Part shown: in pieces, positions 27,040-35,500 of the stretch | How positions within the stretch are numbered: the first letter of the stretch is position 1 | Layout of the letters: the number at the start of each line of letters is the position of its first letter | Source: Candidatus Poribacteria bacterium | GTDB taxonomy: Bacteria > Poribacteria > WGA-4E > WGA-3G | Assembly (NCBI GenBank): GCA_028820635.1 | Contig: JAPPIG010000068.1 | Coordinates: 18,635-82,634, forward strand | DNA length: 64,000 bases | Direction of reading: 5' to 3' | The notes under the pieces: model-generated | What the model was told of the DNA's origin: nothing | Database searches by the model: none | Seen by the model: only the letters and a program-made list of their open reading frames with translations | Position numbers and translations under genes: made by a program

Positions 27040-27215
27040 AACGTGAGTTTGATAATTAAATTGAATATAGATGTAGGTTGGGTTGAGGCACGAAACCCGT
27101 AGCATGCCAAAAGCGCATGCTACGTTGATTTGAACATGAAACGCTTTTACAACCTCAAAATGTTGGGTTTCACCTCCGGTTCAACCCAACCTACGGGATT
27201 TATCAAACTCACGTT
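27040..27215. repeat. MITE-like element, family A (AACGTGAGTTTGATAA ends), copy 1
   Basis: The termini are AACGTGAGTTTGATAA (27040-27055) and its exact complement at 27200-27215. Two other copies with the same ends occur at 52097-52245 and 58052-58207, with different interiors. Between 26775 and 27039 I see nothing but AT-rich sequence and a small GGTTCGG-type inverted repeat near 26840. Confidence 0.8.
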
Positions 27216-27538
27216 AACGTCAGGGTTATTCGGTTTTCGATTTTTCTGTTATTTTTTCACATTTTCATATAAACTCATACGTATGCAAAGTAGTAGGCAC
27301 ACTCCGGGGAATGCCAACAGGCATTCATACCGTTGATTTGGTGTGCCGTCCACCCAAGATGTAAAGCAGACGGCACGCGGAGCGTGCCTGCTACCTTTAA
27401 ATCAACGTTTAAGTTGACGCATAAGGCGAGATCACAAGCAAAACCCGACATTTTGAGGTTGTCCAAGCGTTTCATGTTCAAATCAACGTAGCATGCGCTT
27501 TTGGCATGCTACGGGTTTCGTTCCTCAACCCAACCTAC
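27073..27538. repeat. 98-bp inverted repeat pair enclosing 270 bp
   Basis: The left arm 27073-27170 and right arm 27441-27538 are the same 98-bp sequence in opposite orientation with a few mismatches. It contains GTAGCATGCCAAAAGCGCAT and CGTTGATTTGAACATGAAAC. The enclosed 27171-27440 segment has a further inverted pair (GTAGTAGGCACACTCCG near 27289 and its relative near 27380). No coding content is recognisable. Confidence 0.8.
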
Positions 27539-27608
27539 GGAACTGACTAATTCAATTCCACAAAATGTGCCATCGTGACCAAATACCTCTTAATTCCGCG
27601 TCCTCCGC

Positions 27609-27722
27609 GATTCTGACAATTCTCCCCGATTCAGACAACCAACCCCACACCTTCCCCGATTCTGACAAATAAAATGCACATTTTTTCAAAAAAATGCACA
27701 ATTTCCTCAAAAAAGTGCATTT
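27609..27722 (+). promoter_or_regulatory. Array of direct repeats upstream of a promoter
   Basis: GATTCTGACAA-like words occur at 27609, 27628 and 27658. AAAATGCACA-like words occur at 27671, 27691 and 27711, exactly 20 bp apart (two helical turns) and alternating with A/T tracts. The array ends 15 bp before the -35 box at 27738. It could be an operator/activator site or a curved UP-like region. Confidence 0.5.
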
Positions 27723-27737
27723 TTTTGTAATTTTTTC

Positions 27738-27766
27738 TTGACATAGAACGTAATATGTTATATTAT
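27738..27766 (+). promoter_or_regulatory. Predicted sigma-70 promoter P1
   Basis: TTGACA (27738-27743), 17-bp spacer, TATTAT (27761-27766). First of three tandem promoters before the large secreted-protein gene. Confidence 0.6.
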
Positions 27767-27821
27767 ATGTTATGTAATTAATGTCAAGACATAGAAAATC
27801 TATAAAAACATAAAATTTAAT

Positions 27822-27850
27822 TTGATTTTAATTAATTTTTATGTTATCAT
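27822..27850 (+). promoter_or_regulatory. Predicted sigma-70 promoter P2
   Basis: TTGATT (27822-27827), 17-bp spacer, TATCAT (27845-27850). Its flanks (TAAAATTTAATTTGA.. and ..ATTAAT) resemble those of P3, suggesting duplication of a promoter module. Confidence 0.5.
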
Positions 27851-28013
27851 TAATGTGTATTGAATATGAGGCTTCAGGTAACGGAATAACAAACCAAAAC
27901 CTGATACACAGACAGAAAAGGTATTGGTAAGTTCTTAACAACATATAAAAACTGATATATTCCGCGTGAAGTCCCATTTCTGTTTTTTAATTGTAAGACA
28001 ACTAAAATTTAAT

Positions 28014-28042
28014 TTGACATTATTTTGTTTTTAACTTATAAT
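28014..28042 (+). promoter_or_regulatory. Perfect consensus sigma-70 promoter P3
   Basis: TTGACA (28014-28019), 17-bp spacer, TATAAT (28037-28042): both boxes match consensus exactly. The transcript should begin at about 28049. Confidence 0.85.
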
Positions 28043-28048
28043 TAATAC

Positions 28049-28254
28049 ATTGAAAGATGCAGATGTTGTTTTTATCTGCACCGGACAATGTAGATTTGGA
28101 GATCTTGTAAAAAGAAGCGAAGCAGAGTTCATACTCAAAAATTGATGCTTCGTTGATACAAGATGCGAGAGAAACAATTGGTAACCGCAAATTAGGTTAA
28201 CTGGATAGAGTGGTTGCAATTGAGATAGGTCAACAGGTAATCCCTGTTTTTTTT
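28049..28254 (+). ncRNA. Candidate structured RNA or leader, ~205 nt, family unknown
   Basis: Starting just after the consensus promoter, five hairpins can be drawn: 28058-28064/28074-28080 (7 bp); 28092-28095/28102-28105 with flanking ACA/TGT pairs; 28117-28124/28146-28153 (8 bp); 28175-28188/28210-28222 (CAATTG and AACCGC paired around an internal loop); and 28232-28237/28243-28248 followed by eight T, a terminator. No open frame fits. It does not match any riboswitch consensus I can recall. It is either a free small RNA or a terminator-controlled leader of the gene at 28388. Confidence 0.5.
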
Positions 28255-28387
28255 ACACAATATTAATAGACGTTATTAATATTTGAAATTGGAAAGATTA
28301 GATTAACAGGATTTAATTCCCTGAATCTTAACTTGAAATTGAAATTTCTTAACTTGAATTTAATATTTCTACAAGGAGAAATAAGTA

Positions 28388-31300
28388 ATGCGATTGTCAA
28401 ATAAATCGACATTTTCCTTAGTATGTTTAATCTTACTGCTTGGGTTCATTGCAGTGCCTGTGATGGCACACGCGCCATTAGATGATGGCACGAAGCCGGG
28501 TAATCTGGACCACGACCACCCGGTAAAAGAAACATTACCTGCAGTGAATTTAAATCCGGGAACGGATCCTGGTCAGGATAATGATACCGATGATCCTGGT
28601 GAGGCAGAAGTAACACCACATAATGCTCACCCAATGCCAGTCATTACGCTAAAGAGTGGTCAGGATAATGTCCGAGGCACTATGATAGCACTTGATGCTA
28701 CTACGAATACCACTTTTACCTTAGTCGTTGATTTTGGTATGGATGTAACTACTGGTGCCACTAATACTGATACTACGGGTATTGCGGATGGCGATCTAAC
28801 CATCGCTGATGCTGCTCATACAACACTGCAAGTTGACAACACTGCGGCTACGGATGCAGGTTTAGCTATCACGCGTGTTGCAGATGATGCTTCTATGTTT
28901 GAGGTAGTCGTAACTCCCGGACTTTATCCGGATGCCGACACGGCAGATACAGCTACGAACGATGACACCTTGATGTTCAGGATACAATTGCCAGCGGGTG
29001 GCTTGTTTAGTTTGCAAACAATAGAAATTATCAATGCTGTTGATCCAGTAAATGTTCCTGGTGGTGCAAGTTTGGGATCAGATCTTTATACTTATACGTT
29101 GGTTAAAGAGTTGGGTGATCCACCTACACCCCCAGATACAACTGGCCCGGTTCTTACTTATACCACGACACCTGACGATAATAGCGCACTTGAAGCAGGT
29201 GACACAGTTCAGTTTACCATTACTGCTGATGAGGCGCTGGGAACTGGAAATAATGAACTTCTGGCGGGTGATGTAACAGGCACAGCGAATGTTGCAAACA
29301 TGTCATTTGTTAAAGTTTCAAACACGCAATACGTCGTGATTGTAACACCTACGGATCGTACGCAGCCAATCGTTCTCACAATTGCAGCAGATGCTGTAAT
29401 GAATACTGCTACTACCCCTATGGGCAATGCAGAGACGGTGCTTATGTTTACGCCTGAAGATATGACAGCACCGACAGTGACTATTACAGCCGTACCAGAA
29501 AAAGATGCGAATGATGCAGATACTGGTAAGATTGTTTACACATTCACATTTAGTGAACCGCTTGGAACTGGTGATGCTGCCTTTACAGCGAGCGACCTCA
29601 CACGAGGTACTGGTGTTACGTTAGCAGGGAATCCTGAAATGGATGCTACCGATAATAAAGTATATACGGTGCTCGTCAACCCATCCACGGTCGGTGACAC
29701 AATATTACAACTTAATACTGGTTCGGTTGCTGACGCAGCTGGTAATACGTTAGTAGGTGATCAGTCGCATACGTATAAAGCGCCTGATGCGCCTGATACG
29801 CCTGTTGTGGATCCGACAAAGCCAGCGAATGGATTTAACTTCACCGTTCCTGCTGACAATCCTGCCACCCCAAACATAAATGAAGGGTACGTTATTCTTG
29901 TGCGGTCTAAGAGTGCTGCTATCAGCAACGCACCTCCGATTGGACAAGATTTTGACAGGATTACGGATATAGACGATAACCGCGTCATACCAGATGCCCG
30001 AATCATAGAATGGGCTGCTATGCCAAATTTAGCCGAACTTTTTGATAGAGGCGCAACTGGCGGTGGCGGTGCTATTGTTTTGAGAAAGCAAGCTGGTGAT
30101 ACGGCTGCACCTGCTGTTGGCACAGTCGGTATCAGTGAGATTCTATGGGCGATTGATGTCGGCTACATTGGTCAATCTCGAGCAAGAAATTCACAGTGGA
30201 TTGAAATTCATAATCTGAACACGACGGCTAAGAAAGTTCGGATATATGCCACAACAGGTGCTGAGTTTACCAGTAGTAGAGTAGTTGTTGATACAGTTGC
30301 TGGTGACCGACTTTACGGCAAACTGGGTGATGCCAATGAGACGAAGCAAGTCGTTGATGTTGTGACAAACTACTTTAACGGTAGTGACCGTGGCAATGCT
30401 GGCTGGGATGTCCCAGGTAGTAACGGTAGCAGCAGAACAGGCATTAATTTTGTTTCAATGGCACGTATACCCCACCGTGGTTCGTTTAATCTTACCCGTC
30501 GCCACGAGAACAAGGGCGACAAACCGCTTGATGGTTTATATAACAATGCCAAAGGTGCTGAAAACAGTAGGGACGGTAGAGCCTCCGGTAGTTGGGCAGC
30601 TTCAACAACGGAGTATGAGCCACAGCGTTCTATGGATCCAGACAGTGTAACGACACATGTGCCAACGCTTTATCATTTTGTCGGCACACCGGGACGTCCG
30701 AATACGCATGCAGCTGCATCGCATATTGTTAAAGATGGCCGGACAGACGTTCCTGCGAGTCCTATTATCATCAACGAGGTTGCAAACCGTCGTCATGAGG
30801 ATAACGAGTATGAATGGATTGAACTCCGCAATGTGCATCCAACAGATGAAGTCAATCTGAATAACTATCAGATTTCAATATTGACAGGTGCAGATAAAGA
30901 TAACCAATTCATCATCTTGTCGAACAACAATAATGCCAAGATTCCTGCGGGTGGTGTTCTACTCTTAGTTGACTCCGATCCATTCGGTGATCCTGATCAT
31001 CCGTTGGCAATCGGTTGGAATGTTGACAAAAACCCAGAAGACCAAGTCCCAGGTTTAGCAGGTATCGGTATTAGTGCTACATCCAAACATGGACGCTATA
31101 AGGTTGTGAAATTTGGGCAGGCTAATACTGCTTTCGATCAAGGTTTACCAGATGATGGCAACTTCATCTTAGTCGTGCGTAGACCCGACAACCACGAAGG
31201 TGATCACGGTCATGGTGGTAAAGGTCGTTCCGAACTCGGCAAAGATGACCTTGATAAAATCAATGACGTTGCTGGATGGACAGATGGTTTAGGAAAAGCT

Positions 31301-32746
31301 AACTACACGAATGCTGTTTCTAAAACGGACTTCTGGCCACTGAAAGCACAAGGTGGACCTGACGATAGGAACAAGTTAAGTGCCGACAAAGTTCGCTTCC
31401 GTCGGAACGTTACTACCAGAGATGGTCGTGCTGGATCTGGTAATACGCATAACGACAGAAAACCTGATCAACTCGCTTTCAAAGATGTTGGTTACTCAGG
31501 TATCGGCTATAAACGCCAAGCAGCCAATAACAATATGCATGGTGGAACACCCGGTTATGACAACGGCGTGCAGAAAGGTGCTTTGAAAGATATTGGGACT
31601 GCTAAACTTATCATCAGCGAAATTATGTTGTCTCAAGGTCCAGAAGACGCACGTACCAAACTGCCGCAGTGGATTGAAATCTATAATCCTTCACCGTACC
31701 CTGTTCACTTGGGTGGTTGGAGACTGATTATTGAAAATCCGCGTGATCCTATCAGAACGATTAACTTAGGTAATGGTTCTGTGAAGACGATTCTTTCAGA
31801 ACAAACGATCATAGTTGTGTCTGGCACAACAAGGGATTTCGGTAGCGATGCTTTGCCTGCGTCAACAGTGTTCCCGTCAACCCGTGTGTATAATGTCTTT
31901 AAACAAGACAAAGATGAATTTGGTATGCAGGATCGGTTTGACCCGATTCTTGATCAAGAGGCATTCCATATCACACTGATTGATGGTAGAGCACTTGATT
32001 TAGCCAAAGAGACGCCTACTGCTGATCATCTGAGAATTGGTAGACAATACTTTACGATTTCAGATATTGTCGGTAACCTTGACGGTGACGCTCGAACGAA
32101 CGATACACCTGAAGATAACGGAAAGATGAAATTCGAAATGGGTCTGACCGAAGATGAAGAGAGAACTTCACTTATCCGTATCTTTGATGATGGTGTCGCT
32201 CGTGATGGCACAGGCATGGTGAAACCGCTTGGTGGCACAGATGGTGTCGGTGTTGCACGGATGAAAGGTGTTGATGACATGTATAGTTGGGTGCATGCCG
32301 CTGATACAAGTGATAGGTATGTCCGTCATACTTGGTTTGGTGATGAAACCGACTGGGGAACACCCTTAGACAGAGGCGGTCAAATCCTACCTGTTGAGTT
32401 GTCATTCTTCCGTCCGACACTCGCAGACGGTAAAGTTACTATTCGTTGGACAACCGAATCCGAACTTGACAACGCTGGATTTAATATCCTCCGTAGTGAA
32501 ACTCGGAACGGTGAATTCAAGCAGGTCAATACTGAACTGATCCAAGGTGCAGGCACCACAGGCGAAAAGACAACCTATAGTTGGGTTGACGCAACCGCCA
32601 AACCAGGTGTCGTGTATTATTACCAAATTGAAGACGTATCCTTCGCCGGTGAGCATCAAGCGCTTGCCATAACTAAGTTGAAAGGTTTGATCTCTGCTAC
32701 GAACAAGCTGACTACAACTTGGGGCGAATTGAAAGAGGTACAATAA
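28388..32746 (+). CDS. Large secreted protein with Ig-like and lamin-tail domains
   Basis: A 1452-aa exported protein. AAGGAG precedes ATG 28388. The signal peptide ends at VPVMAHA (~residue 29). An acidic, Thr/Asp-rich stretch (~30-250) leads into two bacterial Ig-like domains (~255-475: GPVLTYTTTPDDNSALEAGD, DKVYTVLV-type strands). Three lamin-tail-like domains follow (GISEILWAID ... QWIEIHNLN; IIINEVANRR ... YEWIELRNVHP; LIISEIMLSQ ... QWIEIYNPSP). A C-terminal FN3-like domain (VTIRWTTESELDNAGFNILR) ends in NKLTTTWGELKEVQ. It is probably a surface or matrix protein; the last segment resembles a sorting tag. Confidence 0.88.
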   Translation: MRLSNKSTFSLVCLILLLGFIAVPVMAHAPLDDGTKPGNLDHDHPVKETLPAVNLNPGTDPGQDNDTDDPGEAEVTPHNAHPMPVITLKSGQDNVRGTMIALDATTNTTFTLVVDFGMDVTTGATNTDTTGIADGDLTIADAAHTTLQVDNTAATDAGLAITRVADDASMFEVVVTPGLYPDADTADTATNDDTLMFRIQLPAGGLFSLQTIEIINAVDPVNVPGGASLGSDLYTYTLVKELGDPPTPPDTTGPVLTYTTTPDDNSALEAGDTVQFTITADEALGTGNNELLAGDVTGTANVANMSFVKVSNTQYVVIVTPTDRTQPIVLTIAADAVMNTATTPMGNAETVLMFTPEDMTAPTVTITAVPEKDANDADTGKIVYTFTFSEPLGTGDAAFTASDLTRGTGVTLAGNPEMDATDNKVYTVLVNPSTVGDTILQLNTGSVADAAGNTLVGDQSHTYKAPDAPDTPVVDPTKPANGFNFTVPADNPATPNINEGYVILVRSKSAAISNAPPIGQDFDRITDIDDNRVIPDARIIEWAAMPNLAELFDRGATGGGGAIVLRKQAGDTAAPAVGTVGISEILWAIDVGYIGQSRARNSQWIEIHNLNTTAKKVRIYATTGAEFTSSRVVVDTVAGDRLYGKLGDANETKQVVDVVTNYFNGSDRGNAGWDVPGSNGSSRTGINFVSMARIPHRGSFNLTRRHENKGDKPLDGLYNNAKGAENSRDGRASGSWAASTTEYEPQRSMDPDSVTTHVPTLYHFVGTPGRPNTHAAASHIVKDGRTDVPASPIIINEVANRRHEDNEYEWIELRNVHPTDEVNLNNYQISILTGADKDNQFIILSNNNNAKIPAGGVLLLVDSDPFGDPDHPLAIGWNVDKNPEDQVPGLAGIGISATSKHGRYKVVKFGQANTAFDQGLPDDGNFILVVRRPDNHEGDHGHGGKGRSELGKDDLDKINDVAGWTDGLGKANYTNAVSKTDFWPLKAQGGPDDRNKLSADKVRFRRNVTTRDGRAGSGNTHNDRKPDQLAFKDVGYSGIGYKRQAANNNMHGGTPGYDNGVQKGALKDIGTAKLIISEIMLSQGPEDARTKLPQWIEIYNPSPYPVHLGGWRLIIENPRDPIRTINLGNGSVKTILSEQTIIVVSGTTRDFGSDALPASTVFPSTRVYNVFKQDKDEFGMQDRFDPILDQEAFHITLIDGRALDLAKETPTADHLRIGRQYFTISDIVGNLDGDARTNDTPEDNGKMKFEMGLTEDEERTSLIRIFDDGVARDGTGMVKPLGGTDGVGVARMKGVDDMYSWVHAADTSDRYVRHTWFGDETDWGTPLDRGGQILPVELSFFRPTLADGKVTIRWTTESELDNAGFNILRSETRNGEFKQVNTELIQGAGTTGEKTTYSWVDATAKPGVVYYYQIEDVSFAGEHQALAITKLKGLISATNKLTTTWGELKEVQ

Positions 32747-32922
32747 GGTTAAATTCAGGGATATTTAACCAATTTCTCCTCACAATAGGGAAACTGCAGA
32801 ATCTCTATTGAGGAAAATCTAACTAAACTATTCCCCATTTAGGAGGCTGTTGCAATTTCCGGGCAGCAGTTTCCTATGGCGGGATAGCTCATCTAACCTA
32901 ACCTATCCAACTAACCTATCGT

Positions 32923-32956
32923 AAATAGAGGCTTGCACCCCCGCAAGTCTCTATTT
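32923..32956 (+). terminator. Rho-independent terminator
   Basis: 14-bp stem (32923-32936 with 32943-32956, one G-T pair), loop ACCCCC, then TCTTTTAT. It ends the large secreted-protein gene; a weaker hairpin lies around 32776-32814. Confidence 0.8.
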
Positions 32957-32972
32957 TCTTTTATCTCACCTC

Positions 32973-33260
32973 TGTAGGAGCGATCTCCGAATCGCGACTG
33001 TTCCTCTTCTGTAGGTCGGGTAGAGTTTACGAAACCCGACTTTTTATAGCGTCAGGTCCAAATTGACACCAAATGCACTTTAATGCAACCCTCTCTTCTG
33101 TAGGCGGTGAATGCCTAAATGGCATTCATACCCGGGGAATACCAAAAAGGTATTCATACCGTTGATTTCTTGATTACGACCTCCTGGTCGCGACTGTTCC
33201 TCTGAAGAAACTGGCTTATAAAGCCCCTCAACAATGGAATGGAAAACTCGCTCCTACAAG
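32973..33260. repeat. Mosaic of short palindromic repeats
   Basis: This gap is a patchwork: GTAGGAGCGATCTCCGAATC (32973 on), the GTAGGTCGGGTAGAG/AAACCCGAC unit (33011-33040), TAGGCGGTGAATGCC with GGCATTCATACC (~33102-33132), GGGGAATACC with GGTATTCATACC (~33134-33164), and a GTAGGAGCGACC palindrome whose arms (33174-33192 and 33249-33258) are split by a GGCTTATAAAGCCCC repeat. Confidence 0.75.
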
Positions 33261-33266
33261 AAAAGA

Positions 33267-34364
33267 CTATTTCTTCAAACCGCTACCAGTGAGAATAGAA
33301 ACAGTAACATCACCATCATTTATAATACCTTCCTGCTTAAACTTCTCATATCCTTTGATTACAACTGCGGAGGTCGGTTCCACGTATATGCCTTTAGCAG
33401 CAAGAGTTTTCATGCCTGCCTCAATGTCTGCGTCATTCACAGTCGTAAAAGCGCCGTTGGTAAAACGGATAGCGTTTAAAATCATCTCACCTCGGATGGG
33501 GAGTTCTGCGGTAATACCTTCTGCGAGGGTAGGTGCGGTTTGGGGCATTCTTGAAATGGAGGGTGTTTTGTCACGGTAGGCATTGTAAATTGGGCAACAG
33601 GTTTCAGGTTGAACACCCAACAATCGAGGGGGACGATCAATTATACCTGCTGCGTGCAGCTCCTGAAAACCGAGATATAGTCCCAGATAGATGCTTCCGA
33701 ACCCGACAGGACAGATAACATGTGTGGGAACAGATCCTTTCAACTGCTCAGTCATTTCATAAGCAAGTGTTTTTGTGCCTTCTAAGAAAAAGGGATTCCA
33801 ATTGTGAGATGCATAGCAGATGTTCTCTGCAGCCGCTTGGACAGCCTCTGTCGTTGCCATGCGATTGCCCGGCACCAGTTTCAGCTCGGCACCGTAAGCG
33901 GAAATCTGTTTTAATTTGCCTTTTGAAGTGGCTTCAGGGCAGTAGATCGTGCAGCGGATACCTGCTCTGGCACTGTAGGCAGCAATCGCTGCCCCCGCAT
34001 TGCCCGATGAATCCTCCACGACTTTAGTAACGCCAAGTGCTTTCAGATGTGTCAGCAGAACAGATGCGCCGCGGTCTTTATAGGAACCCGTTGGACAGAG
34101 GTAGTCCAGTTTAACATAATGTTCTGAGTTTTCTTTTAGGTCTAACGGAATGATGGGAGTCATCCCTTCGTCAAGGGTGACAATCTCTGAGTCTGTGGGA
34201 ATAAGCAATGCTTCACGGTAACGCCAAAGTGAAGGGGTAGAGGTATCCCATACATAACGTCGCGAACCATCTTTTTGAAGGGTTAACGGAGAACCGCAAT
34301 CACATTTATAGCGTAAGGGCGATATTTCGTAACTGGTGTTACAGTGATTGCAGACATATCGCAT
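33267..34364 (-). CDS. thrC: Threonine synthase-like PLP-dependent enzyme
   Basis: A 365-aa fold-type II PLP enzyme. The N-terminal zinc ribbon has C-x2-C and C-x-C (YVCNHCNTSYE, YKCDCGSPL). The PLP lysine is in PTGSYKDRGAS, and the phosphate-binding glycine loop is in SSGNAGAAIAAYSA. ATG 34364 is chosen: the 18 extra codons of the open frame are the GTAGGTCGGGTAGAG repeat read backwards, whose end lies only ~6 nt from this ATG, and no Shine-Dalgarno sequence remains. It would convert O-phosphohomoserine to threonine, although related dehydratases or cysteate synthase are possible. Confidence 0.82.
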   Translation of the reverse strand: MRYVCNHCNTSYEISPLRYKCDCGSPLTLQKDGSRRYVWDTSTPSLWRYREALLIPTDSEIVTLDEGMTPIIPLDLKENSEHYVKLDYLCPTGSYKDRGASVLLTHLKALGVTKVVEDSSGNAGAAIAAYSARAGIRCTIYCPEATSKGKLKQISAYGAELKLVPGNRMATTEAVQAAAENICYASHNWNPFFLEGTKTLAYEMTEQLKGSVPTHVICPVGFGSIYLGLYLGFQELHAAGIIDRPPRLLGVQPETCCPIYNAYRDKTPSISRMPQTAPTLAEGITAELPIRGEMILNAIRFTNGAFTTVNDADIEAGMKTLAAKGIYVEPTSAVVIKGYEKFKQEGIINDGDVTVSILTGSGLKK

Positions 34365-34369
34365 AGTAC

Positions 34370-34596
34370 GTAGGTCGGGTAGAGCTTGCGAAACCCGACA
34401 AATCATGTAGAATGCCAAAAGTTTTCGTAGGTCGGGTAGAGCTTGCGAAACCCATAAGTGTCAACTTAAGGATATTTCCCATTGTTGGAGGGGTTTTCAA
34501 CCCCGATTTTATTGGTTAGGTCTCACAATATCGGGCTTACAAAGCCCTCCAACAAGCATTATTTTGTAGGTCGGGTAGAGCTTGCGACACCCGACA
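34370..34596. repeat. Repeat cluster: three GTAGGTCGGGTAGAG units and a family B element
   Basis: GTAGGTCGGGTAGAG units start at 34370, ~34426 and 34566. Between the last two is a family B element (34451-34556) with the CCCATAAGTGTCAACTTA left end but without its right terminal repeat. The cluster fills the whole gap between two minus-strand genes. Confidence 0.8.
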
Positions 34597-34612
34597 AATA
34601 CTTATGTTGGTA

Positions 34613-35299
34613 TTATTTAGGGAATTCCTTCAGTTTCCCCCAAGTCGTTGCCAACTTTGATATGGGATCAACAGCTTGCGGTATACCAAATGGACTGTCT
34701 GGATCGAAATCTTCTGGCGGTTCAATGGTGCTGACCCAAACGCGATTGATCCAAATCGGTCCCTTACCGTTTGAGGAAAACCGAAAATCGGACCCGTTTG
34801 CGCGGTTCTCAAAACGTCCATCTTTGATTACCCAAATATGAACACGCCATTTATCTGTTCCTTCAGGCTTTAAAATAGGAAAAGCACCATCACCTGCGCC
34901 ACGGAATGCGCCGCCAACAGGACCAGCTCCGTTGCTGTCGTATTGGCAATTAATCTGTTCTGCCTTGTTAGAGTCAAAATATTCCATGACAATCCATGCC
35001 TTATGGTTTCCACCGAACAGAAACGAATCATCAATTTTAAAATACATGTGATTGTGTCCCGGTCCATTATAGGGCCAAGGGTTTTCCAAGCAGTCAACTT
35101 TATCCTGTTCCGCAGGTTCTGTGATACCATCTCCTTGTTCGCTTTGGGTTAGCAAAACACCATCGCTTTCCTCACCCAGGTCTACCCAAATGAAATTTTC
35201 ACCTTCAACAGGTTCTTCTGCAGCAAATACGCCAAATGAAAGCAGTAAGCATTGAATCAGAACCATTATTACTGTTGTCCATTGAATACAATACATCAT
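34613..35299 (-). CDS. Secreted hypothetical protein with C-terminal WG tag
   Basis: A 228-aa exported protein. The start is ATG 35299 or 35296, just after AGAGGAA; the longer open frame upstream is repeat sequence. The signal peptide (VIMVLIQCLLLSFGVFA) is cleaved near AAEEP. The mature protein has a beta-sandwich-like pattern (HNHMYFKIDDSFLFGGNHKA, WIVMEYFDSNKAEQINCQY, WRVHIWVIKDGRFENRANGS, FRFSSNGKGPIWINRVWVST), similar in look to carbohydrate- or surface-associated modules. It ends in SKLATTWGKLKEFPK, closely matching the end of the 1452-aa protein. No domain name can be given. Confidence 0.75.
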   Translation of the reverse strand: MMYCIQWTTVIMVLIQCLLLSFGVFAAEEPVEGENFIWVDLGEESDGVLLTQSEQGDGITEPAEQDKVDCLENPWPYNGPGHNHMYFKIDDSFLFGGNHKAWIVMEYFDSNKAEQINCQYDSNGAGPVGGAFRGAGDGAFPILKPEGTDKWRVHIWVIKDGRFENRANGSDFRFSSNGKGPIWINRVWVSTIEPPEDFDPDSPFGIPQAVDPISKLATTWGKLKEFPK

Positions 35300-35319
35300 T
35301 TTTCCTCTTAGCGTGTTAT

Positions 35320-35460
35320 CTCTTGTTGGAGGGCTTTGTAAGCCCGATTTATTACCTAAGGTAGGCGCGTTTACAAAACGCCAAATCAACGTTGTGAATG
35401 CCTTTGGCAGAATACGCTGAATCAACGTCAAATGCGCTTATTGGCATTTGACGGGTATTT
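35320..35460. repeat. Three short palindromic repeats in tandem
   Basis: TTGTTGGAGGGCTTTGTAAG (~35323-35345), GTAGGCGCGTTTACAAAACG (35361-35380) and a GAATGCC../..GGCATTTGAC type repeat (~35397-35455). The first lies directly upstream of the ribosome-binding site of the 35299 gene. Confidence 0.7.
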
Positions 35461-35500
35461 TGCATGATTCAACACCTACCGAGGGCGGGATAATACAGAT

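Noticed and set aside
34365..34418. N-terminal extension of the threonine-synthase-like protein
   Set aside because: These codons are a GTAGGTCGGGTAGAG repeat unit read in reverse, and the zinc ribbon begins right after ATG 34364.
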